DNA from: Chrysophaeum taylorii
Lineage: Eukaryota > Sar > Pelagophyceae > Pelagomonadales > Pelagomonadaceae
Length of the DNA stretch: 40,112 nt
Assembly (NCBI GenBank): GCA_029834535.1
Contig: JAQMWT010000293.1
Location: 1 to 40,112 of the forward strand
Direction: 5' to 3'
Of the stretch, positions 10,781 through 21,112 are shown piece after piece. Below the pieces are notes generated by a model. It saw only the letters and a list, made by a program, of their open reading frames with translations. It was not told the origin of the DNA and searched no databases. A program made the translations under genes and the position numbers. Positions within the stretch are counted from its first letter, which is position 1. Each line of letters begins with the position of its first letter.

Positions 10781-13700
10781 CGTGACCAGCAGCAGCCTGT
10801 ACTGGATCCGTTTGTTTAAACCAAGATCAGTCAATAAGCGGCGAAGGCATAACGGATAGGCCGTGTATAAAAAGAGCGAAATAAGCTCCGACCCAAAACT
10901 AGAGGGAGAGAGTGTATCAGGACGATCGAAGCCCAATCTGTCTGCGTCGCAGTTTATGTAAAATTCATTCCATTTGGAACCATCAATAGCCAAACATAAA
11001 TGGCGTGTGCGATGCAAAAATACTTCAGGATATGATGCAGAGTATTCTGCAAGGCAGTGGTATTAAGTCACCGAAGGACCATCCCGTCGCACCGTGTGAG
11101 TCTGGCAGCGTACGTTCAGGGAACAAAGCTAGGTTCCCCTAGCCTCAGCAGACGACAGACGACACACACACACACACATTGGTTAACATGTGATCCTACA
11201 TACATACACACGGGGCGCGCTAGACCATGATGATGAGCGCGAGCACACACACACAATCTGAGGACTAAAATAGATTGTGTAAAAGGGAAGAAGGAAGAGA
11301 TCGCGGTCTCAGCGGACGGACGGGATAAGTGTAAGAGTCCGCAGATTTCTCTGCACCCCCTCCTCGAGGTGTGTCTTGTGGCAGAGCAGAGCAATTTGAT
11401 ATATCTTGAGTAATGTGAGATAAGAAGGACGAGATCGTGATGAACAAGAAATGCACCTCAGAGGTCACATAAAGTCGCACAACAAGTTCATCTTCAGAAT
11501 AGAGAGTGTCAGGAGTTGTGTTTGGTCAGAGAGGTAACACTCTGAATGCTTTTGGCAAGAGAGACCTTGAAAGGAAGCGAACGTGAGGTTGAAGTTAAAG
11601 GCGAGGATATAGCTTGATCCTCAGGGATCTCACATATAGCAGAAACGTCATCATCCTCAGGGTGTGAGTCAGGTGGAGGATTGACGCTCTTGGCGGAACA
11701 GTGTTGAGGTATAAGTCGCCGGGTAAGAGCGAGGAGTTTTTGATTCAAAATCTGTGGGATGCTCGATTGCAGTTCATCTAGGTGGTCCCTCTCGATGAAT
11801 TGGGGCATAGTAAAAGGATGATCTTGAAGCGACTGAGCTGCTCGTTGCAACAAAGATGGTGGTAGTGCGCTGTTCGAATTATAACTCACTCCTGAGTTGA
11901 ATGAGTGCATCATCATCGGGCACTCCAAACGTTAGATCATGTTGGTCGTTAAACCTGATCGCCGACCGCGTGGTTGCGATGGAGGACGGTGCCTCATGAA
12001 TCCTGAGCCTTGCGAGGGCATCCACCCTCCCGGCGTAGGTTGGCACCTATTCGTCTCCCGGGCGGGCCGGTTGGCAACCGGAACGTTCACAGTGGGACGG
12101 GGTATGGCCGGGGGGCGCAGACGGAAGGTTATCGACGAGTTGGTTGTCAGTCACATCGCGGTCTCCTCGTCGCATGGCGACAAGCTTGATGATCACTCTC
12201 CGCCGACCCACCTTTCGGCGCCCCTCGTCTACAGGCCCGTGATTCCGGACTGGCTCCTGTCGGTCCGGCCTGGCTCCCATGCTCGGGAGAGGTCTGAAGT
12301 TAGTTAGTTAGTTAGTTAGTTAGTTATTAAAAGCGAGAACGACTCTGTTTAGTAGGTCGCACACTTTGAAAAATAGGGTCGCAAGGAGAATATTCGTGTT
12401 AGCTGGGAATAGCCGATTCTCACCGACATTTGTGACAGCCTTATCCAAATCAAAATCCTAACCCTAACCCAAATCAAATCGTAGTAGATCGGCATTCTCG
12501 GCACTAGTAGTATTGGGTGTGAAGTCGTCGTCGTCGTCGTCGAGTACGCTGCTGATCAACTGACAACACCTGAAGTGTCTTCTCAACCTGCTGTGAAGGT
12601 TGGTTACATGGGATGATAGGACGTCAATGTCTGAGTATGGTGCAGAGACATTAGGCGCCTTCCGTGGCGGATAGTTTAACGATACGTTTCGGTCGCAGCA
12701 GCACCAAGCTCAGCGTGAAGCTGAGGGCATCTGTTGGAGGCTAGCAACTTTGCAGCAGCAGCAAAGTCTTTTCGCTCGGTATCGGTGAACGTAGAAGTAG
12801 ATTGCATCTCTTCAAAGACAGATGGCGGCTTTTCATCATCAACGCGTGAATTGTTATATTCGGAAATGTGTCGAATGAGAGAGCGTGAAAACCAACCATA
12901 TGCACGAATGGCTTATATGCAGCTGTATTGATAATCGACTGCTTCTTAATCGCATGGGAGCGTACAACCGTCGCTCGAAACGACAGGTATTCCAGATGTA
13001 AGAATCGGTGACAAGCAAAGATGGGAGAGTCATACCGGTGGGTACAGAGTGTTGAGCTGACATTTCTTGTAGCAGTGCAGTCCGAAGGAAGAAGAAAATA
13101 GACACTCGAAGAATGAATGGTAGCACGTAGATGATCAGCCGGGGAGGACTCGCAAGGGAATGCAGTGGTGGAAGCGTGTTTCGGGCAAAGAAAATGGAAC
13201 TCTGGATATTGTGATCGGAGTTAAGACAAGCACAGCATAAGGAGGAAAGAGTTGCAGCAGAATTAGATATGAATGCATTGTTCACGCGCGTAGAGCTGGC
13301 CAGGTGCTCAACAGTTTTTTTCACACTTTGAGGGAGCTCATCCATCTTCTTCTTCTAAGTGGTGATGCAGATTTGATATGGCTTGCCCTGGTGCTGCTGC
13401 TGATCGAGACATTATTATTGGTGGCACTGAAATGATACTCGCCGATGATTCTCTTTCTTAGCACCACGGTAACGGATGGTTGCACGAACAGCAGGGGCAG
13501 ATGGTAGAGGGACAATTACAGGAGTGAGCATAGAAACGCGAAATTCGACAACTTCATGAAGACCAAGAAGTGGTCCAAGTGATGATCCTTTGACGCGTAA
13601 ACAGAATCGATGGCGCCCCGTAAATCAGTGCGCACAAAGGATGTGAGTAGGGTAGTTGGAGGAGGACGACGGGATTTTTCTTCTATACCGGTAGTCCTTG

Positions 13701-13940
13701 CTTGCTCGAGGTGTCCGAGATTATAGTTGAGGACGTCGGCAAACGTGATTTGTTTGAACTTGGTTCAGCTTTCATCGCTGAAGCAGAAGCAGATAATAGT
13801 CGTGTATTGTCCTCGCGGTTCGGCACGACTAGGGGGGAGTGTTTACAGACGATGCGTGGCTCCTTTTGGGATTCTTCGCCAATGCTGGTATGGCATTGGC
13901 GACGTCCGTGTAACGGTCGTGGTAAAAAAACGTCGTACGG
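10781..13940. other. Intergenic DNA with no recognisable gene
   Basis: I see no convincing coding sequence. Minus-strand open frames at 11509-11928 (139 codons) and 12854-13345 (163 codons) have no motif I recognise and could be remnants of the Copia element whose RNase H lies at 13942-14640. Simple repeats are present: a CA run at 11161-11179, seven TTAG-type tetramers at 12300-12327, two telomere-like CCCTAA units at about 12457-12470 and a GTC run near 12526-12541. A purine tract followed by TGTTTACA lies at 13831-13847. Confidence 0.5.
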
Positions 13941-13941
13941 G

Positions 13942-14640
13942 CTATAGTTTAACGACATTGCGGTCGGTCACCACCAGGGTTATTCTCGTCTTGGTCTGAA
14001 TCACATACCTAGAAGAGAGCGGAACAAGGGGTTTTGTGAAGGCATCAGCTACATTTAATTTGCCAGGAACATGATGGACCCGAAACTTTAGCAATGCGAC
14101 GTACTCGCGAATTTTGAACCAGCGCGTACGTAGACAGGGCTTTGCTTTGCTACGAGAGGGGTAATCAGGATTGTTGGAAGTAAGGACAGCGGCAGCATTG
14201 TCAGACAAGAGAGGTAGGCTCCGGATGAAGAACCATATCCTCTGCGATAGGATTGTTGTCTGCGTCAAAATCAGATGGAGGATCAGCCTGCGTATTCATG
14301 GAGATCATCGGATAAATCGAGAGCTCGCTCAAGAAGGAGTTTTTTGGAGCCAGACAGACTGCTTCGTCAGCGCACATGCTTAGCGCAATGAGCTCGGCTT
14401 CGTGGGTAGAACAAGAAAGGATTGGTTGTAATTTACTTTTCCAGGCGATGAGACAGTTGAACAAGTAGAAAACAAAACCAGTAGTGGTGTACTTTCTGTC
14501 TCCCTGTTCGAGCGAAGGAGCATTGTCATAAGCATCGACCATAGCAGCAACCAGTGGGTCAAGTTTGCCTGTAGCAACATCTTTATCCCGGTAGTCGATA
14601 ATGGTGGATAGATCAACTCGATTTGAGCAGATGATGCGTC
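13942..14640 (-). pseudogene. Decayed Ty1/Copia polyprotein fragment: RNase H and C-terminus
   Basis: Two minus-strand frames together give the Copia RNase H order. The upstream frame (14201 to about 14640) has 'KYTTTGFVFYLFNCLIAWKS' and 'STHEAELIAL', the catalytic Glu region. The downstream frame (13942-14268) has 'LLSDNAAAVLTSN', then 'RTRWFKIREYV' and the near-terminal 'VPGKLNVADAFTKPL', a typical Copia ending. One frame change between 14201 and 14268 separates them. Reverse transcriptase, integrase and gag are missing: upstream on this strand the sequence runs straight into the inverted-repeat arm at 14853. The sequence differs clearly from the RNase H of the Copia element at 17.7-23 kb, so it belongs to another family. 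Confidence 0.75.
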
Positions 14641-14693
14641 GATAGCGTTGCCTTTTCCAGGCTGTACAGGCGGTTGGTCACCAATAATTACAA

Positions 14694-14853
14694 TTTTTTT
14701 GTTGTGTCGGAGGGACGTAGCGCACAGCCCTCGACACCAGCGACGCCGAGACCAAAGATGGCCCCGACCGCCCCCCCCGACTTTCCCGAGGCAACCAAAG
14801 CTCTGGTCTCTAAGAGTTTCGACGGACTGTGGCTCGACAGCCGGGGTCCAAAA
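14694..14853 (+). repeat. Right arm of the 160-bp inverted repeat
   Basis: Partner of 10624-10780 in opposite orientation; the pair brackets about 3.9 kb that includes the decayed Copia RNase H. A short open frame reads through it ('MAPTAPPDFPEATKALVSKS'), but the left arm does not preserve that protein, so I do not call a gene. Confidence 0.8.
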
Positions 14854-14994
14854 CTGTGCCCGCGAAGAGCGCGAAGCTAGCAGAGGCGCTCGTCGCCGGC
14901 ACCCAGTCCGTGGCCGTTCGTAGCTCTAATAGCTCTGCTGACCACCTGGGCGCTCGGCAAGAATTCGAGGCCTCTTCTAGAGTGCGTGCGCGGT

Positions 14995-15034
14995 GGTCAG
15001 GTCAGGTCAGGTCAGGTCAGGTCGGGTCAGGTCA
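14995..15034. repeat. GGTCA pentamer repeat, eight copies
   Basis: Eight tandem GGTCA units, the sixth being GGTCG. They are followed at 15040-15165 by C-run and G-run rich sequence with no coding signal. The stretch 14854-15390 otherwise holds nothing I recognise. Confidence 0.9.
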
Positions 15035-15392
15035 GACACCCCCCTACCACCACGAAATTTTCGTCGTTCTGGGAGGTCGCAGACTCCCCCCCCGGACACA
15101 AAACTTTAGCGCTGGGGGGTGGCGCCCCCCCCCGCCCAGCAAAACGCTGCCCCCTCGGATGCGGCTGTCGCCAGGCCAAGTGGTTCGTGTTCACTTGCTG
15201 AAGTGAATTCCCAACGCTGAAATATACCACCACGGAAAATTTGTGGCCCAACGAACAACCGAACGGCATTTTATACAGCGGTTATGTTAGTTAGCGCTCA
15301 ACCCAAGGTCGTCCGCCGCTCGTAGCGATTTCGCAGATGACTGTCGGTCGCTACGCAAGCGCCATGCCCTCGCCCAGCCCAAGAAGCCCAAG

Positions 15393-15626
15393 TCAGAGGT
15401 GAAAGCGCGGAAGAAGAATGCGAGTTCGTGGTTCAAGGCAGAGGCGGTGCGCCAGCGAAAGGATTGAAAATGACAGTGGGAGTATAATATGCAAGAGATG
15501 GAGAATCTGTTGGAAGACCACGACGCCGGATGGATCGCCACCAACCGAAGAGTGGTACTCCGGGAAAATGGTTGATCCACTGGATCGAATGGATGCACTC
15601 TCTATCGTGCGGAGTTCGCTTTTCAC
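15393..15626 (-). pseudogene. Short PIF/Harbinger-related fragment, copy 1
   Basis: The minus-strand frame begins with 'KSELRTIESASIRSSGSTIF'. It is a diverged copy of the segment at 15827-16110 ('VKSELRKNESAAIRSSG'). The DNA shows this as a direct repeat of about 60 bp, 15577-15639 against 15885-15946 (308 bp apart). Beyond the shared segment I do not recognise the remaining residues. It is named only through its better-preserved neighbour. Confidence 0.35.
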
Positions 15627-15826
15627 CCGGGAGAGAACGAACGAGAGAAGGAGAACAAACGAACGAACTGACTACTTTAGCAGAGGCCAGCCCAATTCAT
15701 GGGGCATAGGCTTGTCCCAGCGCCGTGGCGTGCGGGATCAGCAGCGCAGAGCATTCCGACGTGGGGTGTAAAAAGGGGAATTAATTTAGGGCGAGTCAAT
15801 GGTCTGTTTCGAACTGTCGACATTTG

Positions 15827-16141
15827 TCACGGTATTGAGCGAGGGAGCATCAGGTCTTCGTTTGTATGTGGAATTTGCGGATTGCCACTGGATCGAATGG
15901 CTGCACTCTCGTTCTTGCGGAGTTCGCTTTTCACGCGGTAGAGAACATGGTCGAAGAACTTTCTATTCGAGCGGAACCGCCGCTCGAACTCGCGATCGTC
16001 GAGAATGGCTACGAACTGATCGAATGGCCGGAGGTCCGATAACCTAAACGGTCGGGATTGCCAAAGATGAACATCGCGAAGGCTGCGACTACGCGACGAG
16101 CGGCCTCGTCCTCGTCCTGACCGCCAGGCAGAGTCGAACAA
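15827..16141 (-). pseudogene. PIF/Harbinger-like transposase N-terminal fragment, copy 2
   Basis: The minus-strand frame carries 'LDDREFERRFRSNRKFFDHV' followed by 'LYRVKSELRKNE'. The pattern (Asp-x-x-Phe-x-x-x-Phe-Arg, then a conserved Phe-Asp pair) is what precedes the DDE domain in Harbinger/HARBI1-type transposases. No DDE catalytic domain follows before the frame ends, so this is a fragment. Flanks 16142-16457 show no further gene. Assignment is tentative. Confidence 0.4.
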
Positions 16142-16457
16142 TCCTCGCCAGGAGACCCGTCGAAAAAACCTCGTACGCGAGCCAAACAGCTTTCGATGGA
16201 TATCCGCGGAATATTGGTGACCGTCCGACGCCCAGCAAGCCGCCGCGAGGCGCCAGAAGCCCAGACGTCAACAACATCGGACGGCAGGTTTAGTAGTCTA
16301 TAGCTAATAAGGCAATATCCCCTTGGTCGAAGTCAGCGCAGCACAATAATTTGTGGGGTTTATTTAAGATTTGGGACCAAGCGAATGTGGGGTTAGAGAT
16401 TGGGGCCAGGTGGACTTACTGGCCGCCCCCCTACTGGCAATGGTGACCAATTATTTT

Positions 16458-17716
16458 CAGTGTTGCGCATTTACTAAGTCAGTTTTGTAATGTATTACTT
16501 ATATTACCACACCTTTCGAGTAAAGTAATTCGTAAAGTAAAAGTCGAGCATTACAGCAGGCGGGTGCCGCGTAAAGTAAAGGCAAAGGCTGCTCGGGCTG
16601 AAAATTTAATTCTGTGGTATTTCTATTCAAGCCCCAACCTCGTGCAGGGAGGACGGAGCACTTCGCAACGATGTGATGAGCGGACTCGCTTGCTCTCAAT
16701 GGTTCATCGTCGTCGTTGATCGTCTCGCCTCCCTTGTTTTTCTTAGAGGGGGGTGGAACTCGGACTTGAACTCGAACTTCTTGAGGATCCATGTGGCCGT
16801 ACTTGTCGCGAGCCCACTCAATAATAAACTCCTTGTTCGTGTGCAGGGTCACAAACATGTCCAGCTCCTCGTCGCTCAGGAGGAGGTTGCCCTCAGTCAT
16901 GACGATAAGTTCGCAGCTGAGATGGATGCGCTGCTCGCAGAACCACCTCTCAGCAGGCCAGGCAGCGCGCCGATATTGATTGATTGCCCTTCAAGCCTCG
17001 TGCCATGTCTGGAAGGTAGCCGTACTCCTGGTTGTTGCCTTCGAATCGCGCGTAGAGCTTGCCGACGTTGAGCATCATCCTCGGGTCCAAGAGCTTGGGG
17101 ATCCTGGACGTTTAGAGAAGTCCGAGAGGTCGTCGGGAAATAAATTCCTCGAGCCAATCGATGCTGCGAGCGTACTAGACCCACTTCACGAAGACGCGTT
17201 CGAACTCCACATTGAAGTCCGGCATCGCCGCCTCCGATTCCCCGGGTTGCTACTGCTGCTGCTGCTCCTCCTCGGGCTGAGGAATTGACGTTGCCCTCCT
17301 TAAATTCTTGGCGTGTTGTCGCCGTACTGGTCCATAGGCACGAAGGCGTTGCCGTCCTACCTCACCGTCGCCGTTCTCCCCCTCACCGTTGCCGTCCTCC
17401 TCCTCACCGTCGTCATCAGTACCACCTTCGATCTCATCCTCCACGCTGTGGCACGCCACGGGAGGCGACTGCTCCGCTTCGGGACTCGGCCTGGCCGTCG
17501 CATGCGGGGTCCGTGACGCAGACATCGTCTACAGACCCCGCCGCCACGTCGTTCAACTCGATTCGTCGACATGGATGTAGTAATGTAAAAAAAACTACTT
17601 TACCATCATTTTGAAACGACTTTTAAAAAGTAATGGTAAAGTAAAGTAAAAATGAGTAAAGTAAAGGAATTTCGTAATTCATTTTATACTAACGTTTGAG
17701 TAAATGCACAACGCTG
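16458..17716. mobile_element. hAT-like terminal-inverted-repeat element, 1.26 kb, probably non-autonomous
   Basis: The left end CAGTGTTGCGCATTTACT and the right end, read in reverse (CAGCGTTGTGCATTTACT), agree at 16 of 18 positions. CAG-type ends with GTAAAGTAA-like subterminal motifs at both sides (16514-16585 and 17625-17665) fit the hAT superfamily. The flanking octamers differ, so there is no visible 8-bp target-site duplication. The right end directly abuts the repeat at 17719 that I take as the 5' Copia LTR, which may explain the loss. The interior has no recognisable transposase. It has minus-strand coding-like pieces in at least three frames (17250-17525 acidic Gly/Glu/Asp-rich; 16897-17184; 16499-16900 with 'LLLSDEELDMFVTLHTNKEF'), suggesting a broken or captured gene. 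Confidence 0.6.
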
Positions 17717-17718
17717 AC

Positions 17719-17807
17719 TGTGAGGAAGCTATGACACTTACCCCTGCACCTCGTATCCAGTATCCCTACGTCATTCCCTTATCGCTAGAGTAACGCCCCA
17801 CTCCTGT
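17719..17807 (+). repeat. Putative 5' LTR (or its 3' part) of the Copia element
   Basis: Starts TGTGAGGAAGCTATGACAC and ends near CCCCACTCCTGT. It matches 22961-23050 with two substitutions and one single-base indel that I can see. It begins two bases after the end of the hAT-like element. The following TGGCAGCAGTC (17815) may be a primer-binding site, but I cannot match it to a particular tRNA. Confidence 0.6.
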
Positions 17808-17918
17808 TGTCACATGGCAGCAGTCTTCGTTCGTTTCGATCGAACCTGTGCTTGACTTCACGGCGACTCCTCATCGGCATCAGTTCATTGCTACGTGTTC
17901 GGTTCGTTCTCGTCTATC

Positions 17919-19770
17919 ATGTCCTCGATCGAAATTATTAAAGATAGCAGGCTTTCGCAAAAACTTGATGCCTTCAGCGGTGAGCGTCATCTTTTCCACC
18001 AATGGACACGTCGTCTTGAAAACAACATGATCATTTCTACCGGCGATCGCATTATTTTGACCAACCTGCATTTCCACCTCTGGCTGCTCTGAAGCAGAAT
18101 TTGGTGTCAAGCAGCAACCTTGGTACTCTGCACTACTTTTCATGGCGCTCCCAATGCATGATACTGATCGTGCGGATATCCGTGAAAACCGCGATATGAA
18201 CTTCACGCGGCTCTACAAGCGCATTACCGATGTTTACACGGGCCATGGGGATCGTGTCGCTCAGTCTGCAATTGCTTCCTTGCATTCCTTGGTATGCAAC
18301 AATATCGATGAACTTGAGAGTCTTTTCTTAACAAGTTCATCACCGGTGTTCAAGTTGCTCGGCATCATCATCAAGATTTCCCTGACACTCCTGCATTGCA
18401 ATTGCTCCAGACAAAAAAAATCCCCGACTCGATCTTGCCTAAGGATCTTATTGCCCTTGACCCTAAACTGCGCACATATGATGGTTTCGTTGATCGCCTC
18501 AACAGTAAAGTCTTCGATTATCTTCAGACCAAGTCTGCGCTTGTCCATGCTACTCTCCGTGAGGGTCCCCGCCGTCGTGAACGTTGCAACTTTTTTTGCG
18601 GTCGTACCAACCATCCTTCTAATAAATGCCTTCATCGTCTCAATGCTTTGCGCTTCCAACAACGCTCCAGCCCTCGCCCACCTTTCCGTTCCAGGCCTCC
18701 GCCTCCATTTTCCCGTGGCTCTTTCCATCGCAAGCGCCCACGCCCTACTGACCTTTGTCACTTTTGTGGTATTCCTGGCCATCACAAGAAGGATTGTCGT
18801 AAGCGCCACCGCTATCTCCTCTCCCAAGCCGCAGTCCGCTCTCGCCCTCGTCCCCCATACCCACCTCGACCCAATCCCCAATGCCCACCTCGACCCACTC
18901 CACCATTCTACCACAACTATCTTTCCGCACCCATCCCACTCTTGCCCCCCTCTCCACCCTCTCCGCCGCTTCTTGCGTTGCCACCCTCCACCACACCCTC
19001 TGTCCCGCCTTCCACCGCCATATCCCCTCCTGACCCATCTCTTTCTGCACCCACCTATCCGTCTTTCAATTTCCATATTCTTTCCATCTCCCCCTCCATT
19101 CACCAAGTCCTTTCCTCCACCAATGCCCTTACCGCTCTGCTCACCGCCCGTGAGCGCGATTACCTTCACAGCAACAACCTTCGCCTCGTTGTCTACGATA
19201 CAGGTGCCAACGTCAATCTCTTCAATTCCCCTGCTGGTTTCACTGACCTTGACAACACTCAACAGCACTCAATCACTTCTGCTATCGGCACTGGCTCTGT
19301 TTCTGGTTCTGGCACTGCTCACTTAACGTTCCCTTCAATTGGTCCTCTTGATAATCGTGGTCTTCCTTCTCCTGCACCTACTCTTTCCGCCCCTCATGGC
19401 ATCCATGTCGCGTTCCCGCATACCCTCATCTCTCCTGGCCTTGGTGACAAACGGATTCTTTCGGATCATGCCCTTGAGCAAGTTGGTTACGATTGTCATA
19501 CGATTCAGGATGTTGGCCCTACTCATCCGCAACGAATCTTACGTCATCGCCAGACGTATCACGTTATTCCCCTGCTTCGTCGCTGTGGTCTTCTTTTGAT
19601 CGTCTGTTGGATCGGCAATACGACCGCTGCGCCCTACGCGGACTTCGTTTCTCCGTTTGTGGCATTTTCTTCTTGCCCTCGCGTACATGACCCTTGTGCG
19701 TTTCCCGTTGTGTCTCACCGTACTCAACTCAATTATGACATTTGGCATGCTCGTCTTGGTCATTACAGCC
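17919..19770 (+). pseudogene. Copia Gag, aspartic protease and pre-integrase segment
   Basis: Gag begins at a plausible ATG at 17919 ('MSSIEIIKDSRLSQKL') and changes frame near 18090 and 18370. The next segment has two zinc-knuckle-like motifs. 'CHFCGIPGHHKKDC' is a clean CX2CX4HX4C. 'CNFFCGRTNHPSNKC' has CX3C because of one extra Phe codon within a T-run. After a long Pro-rich spacer comes the protease signature 'VVYDTGANVNLF' with catalytic DTG. The pre-integrase motif 'YDIWHARLGHYS' follows, after which the frame is lost at 19760-19775. The protein would form the particle and process the polyprotein. Confidence 0.8.
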
Positions 19771-21082
19771 CCCTTATATTCGGCGTTTGTCTTCTCTCGC
19801 TGTTGGCGCACCGCTTTTCCCCAGCTCCGCGTCTCTTTCTTTTTGTCCTGCTTGTGCTCTAGGTAAAAAGCATGCTGCGCATGTTGGCCAACGTAAAGCA
19901 CATGCCTCCACTTCCACCTCGCTTCCTGCCACCGAGCCTTTGTCCCGTCCACGTGCCGTTGCTCCTTATCTTATTATCCACGCAAATCTCATGTTTACCG
20001 GTGTTCCTTCTTTCATTTACCAAGACCGTGCCACCCTTACGTTTGTTGATGATCATACGCGCCGCCGCACATGTTACTTTCCCCCCCGCCACGATGCACT
20101 TACGAACGCTCGTCAACTCGAACTTTTTCTGTCTACTGTGGTTCGCCCATTCGGATATCGCATCGCCCTCATCTACACCGATCGTGACCGCTCTCTTATG
20201 GGCCAATTCGAAACCTTCTGTCTGGGCAACAACATCGCCCTCAAACGGGCTCCTGCTGCTCAGTCCGAAACTTCGCAGGCTCACGCTTTTTCTGGTGTTG
20301 TGGAACGCTCTCATCGCGCAACTGCTGATATTACTCGCACTCTTTTGGTGCATGGGCACCGTCCACCTGATTTTTGGCGTTGGGCCATGGAAACGGCTGA
20401 CTTCATCTCCGAGCGCATGCCAAACGCCTCTAACCCTGGTTACATGACGCCATATGAAATGCTACATGAAACTCTCCCCCGTGTCGATTTTCTTCGTGTT
20501 TGGGGCTGTCCTGCTGCAATTCTTACTGGCGACAAATGGCCTACCAAAGCTATAACAGGTATCTTCATTGGGTATCCCTCTGCCGGACCTGGTTATCGCA
20601 CATTGCTTCAACCCTCTACCGGTCCCGTCATCCATACTTCTATTGACGTTGTTTTCGACGAAAATTTTGCTATGCGTAAGTCTCTGTCCCCCCAGCCCCT
20701 TCCTCCTCCTCTTGTGGATTCTCGTTTCCTTGCCTTATTTTATTATGACCCTCGTTTGTCTTCCGCTGTTGCTCCCTTGTCTTCAGTTTTTGATGCTCAG
20801 GAGCCGGCCTTATCGGGACTGATCACCCCACAAACAATACCACAACCGTCAACGGACAATACGAAAAGTGCACCATTACGTCGAGCCAAACAAAGCCGAC
20901 CGCGCAACGTCGACCAAAGCGTATTACCACCAAAAACAACTCACAACCCATCGAACTTTAATTCTAGCGTTTGTCCACAACGCAATGTCAATTCTGTTTG
21001 TCCCCAACGAAATGTCGCTTCTGTTTCCTCCTGTCACTCTCTGTATGTCTCTTATTCTAGCTTTCGTTTGTTAGTTCATTAG
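19771..21082 (+). pseudogene. Copia integrase
   Basis: Recognisable parts are 'CPACALGKKHAAHVG', the core from 'TFVDDHTRRRTCYF', the second catalytic Asp in 'LIYTDRDRSLMG' and the Glu in 'FSGVVERSHR', then 'VWGCPAAIL' and 'GYRTLLQPSTGPVIHTSIDV', which are usual C-terminal Copia signatures. The first catalytic Asp, normally in 'HxDLxGP', is replaced: the sequence reads 'IIHANLMFTGVP', so the Asp is Asn and the Gly-Pro is lost. The frame ends at TAG 21080-21082. The lost Asp suggests that this copy cannot integrate by itself. Confidence 0.8.
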
Positions 21083-21112
21083 GTCTTCCTTCCCCTTGTC
21101 TAGCTCATACCA

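Noticed and set aside
12457..12470. Telomere-like CCCTAA repeats
   Set aside because: Only about two units, in the middle of transposon-rich DNA; too short to mean a telomere or a fusion point.
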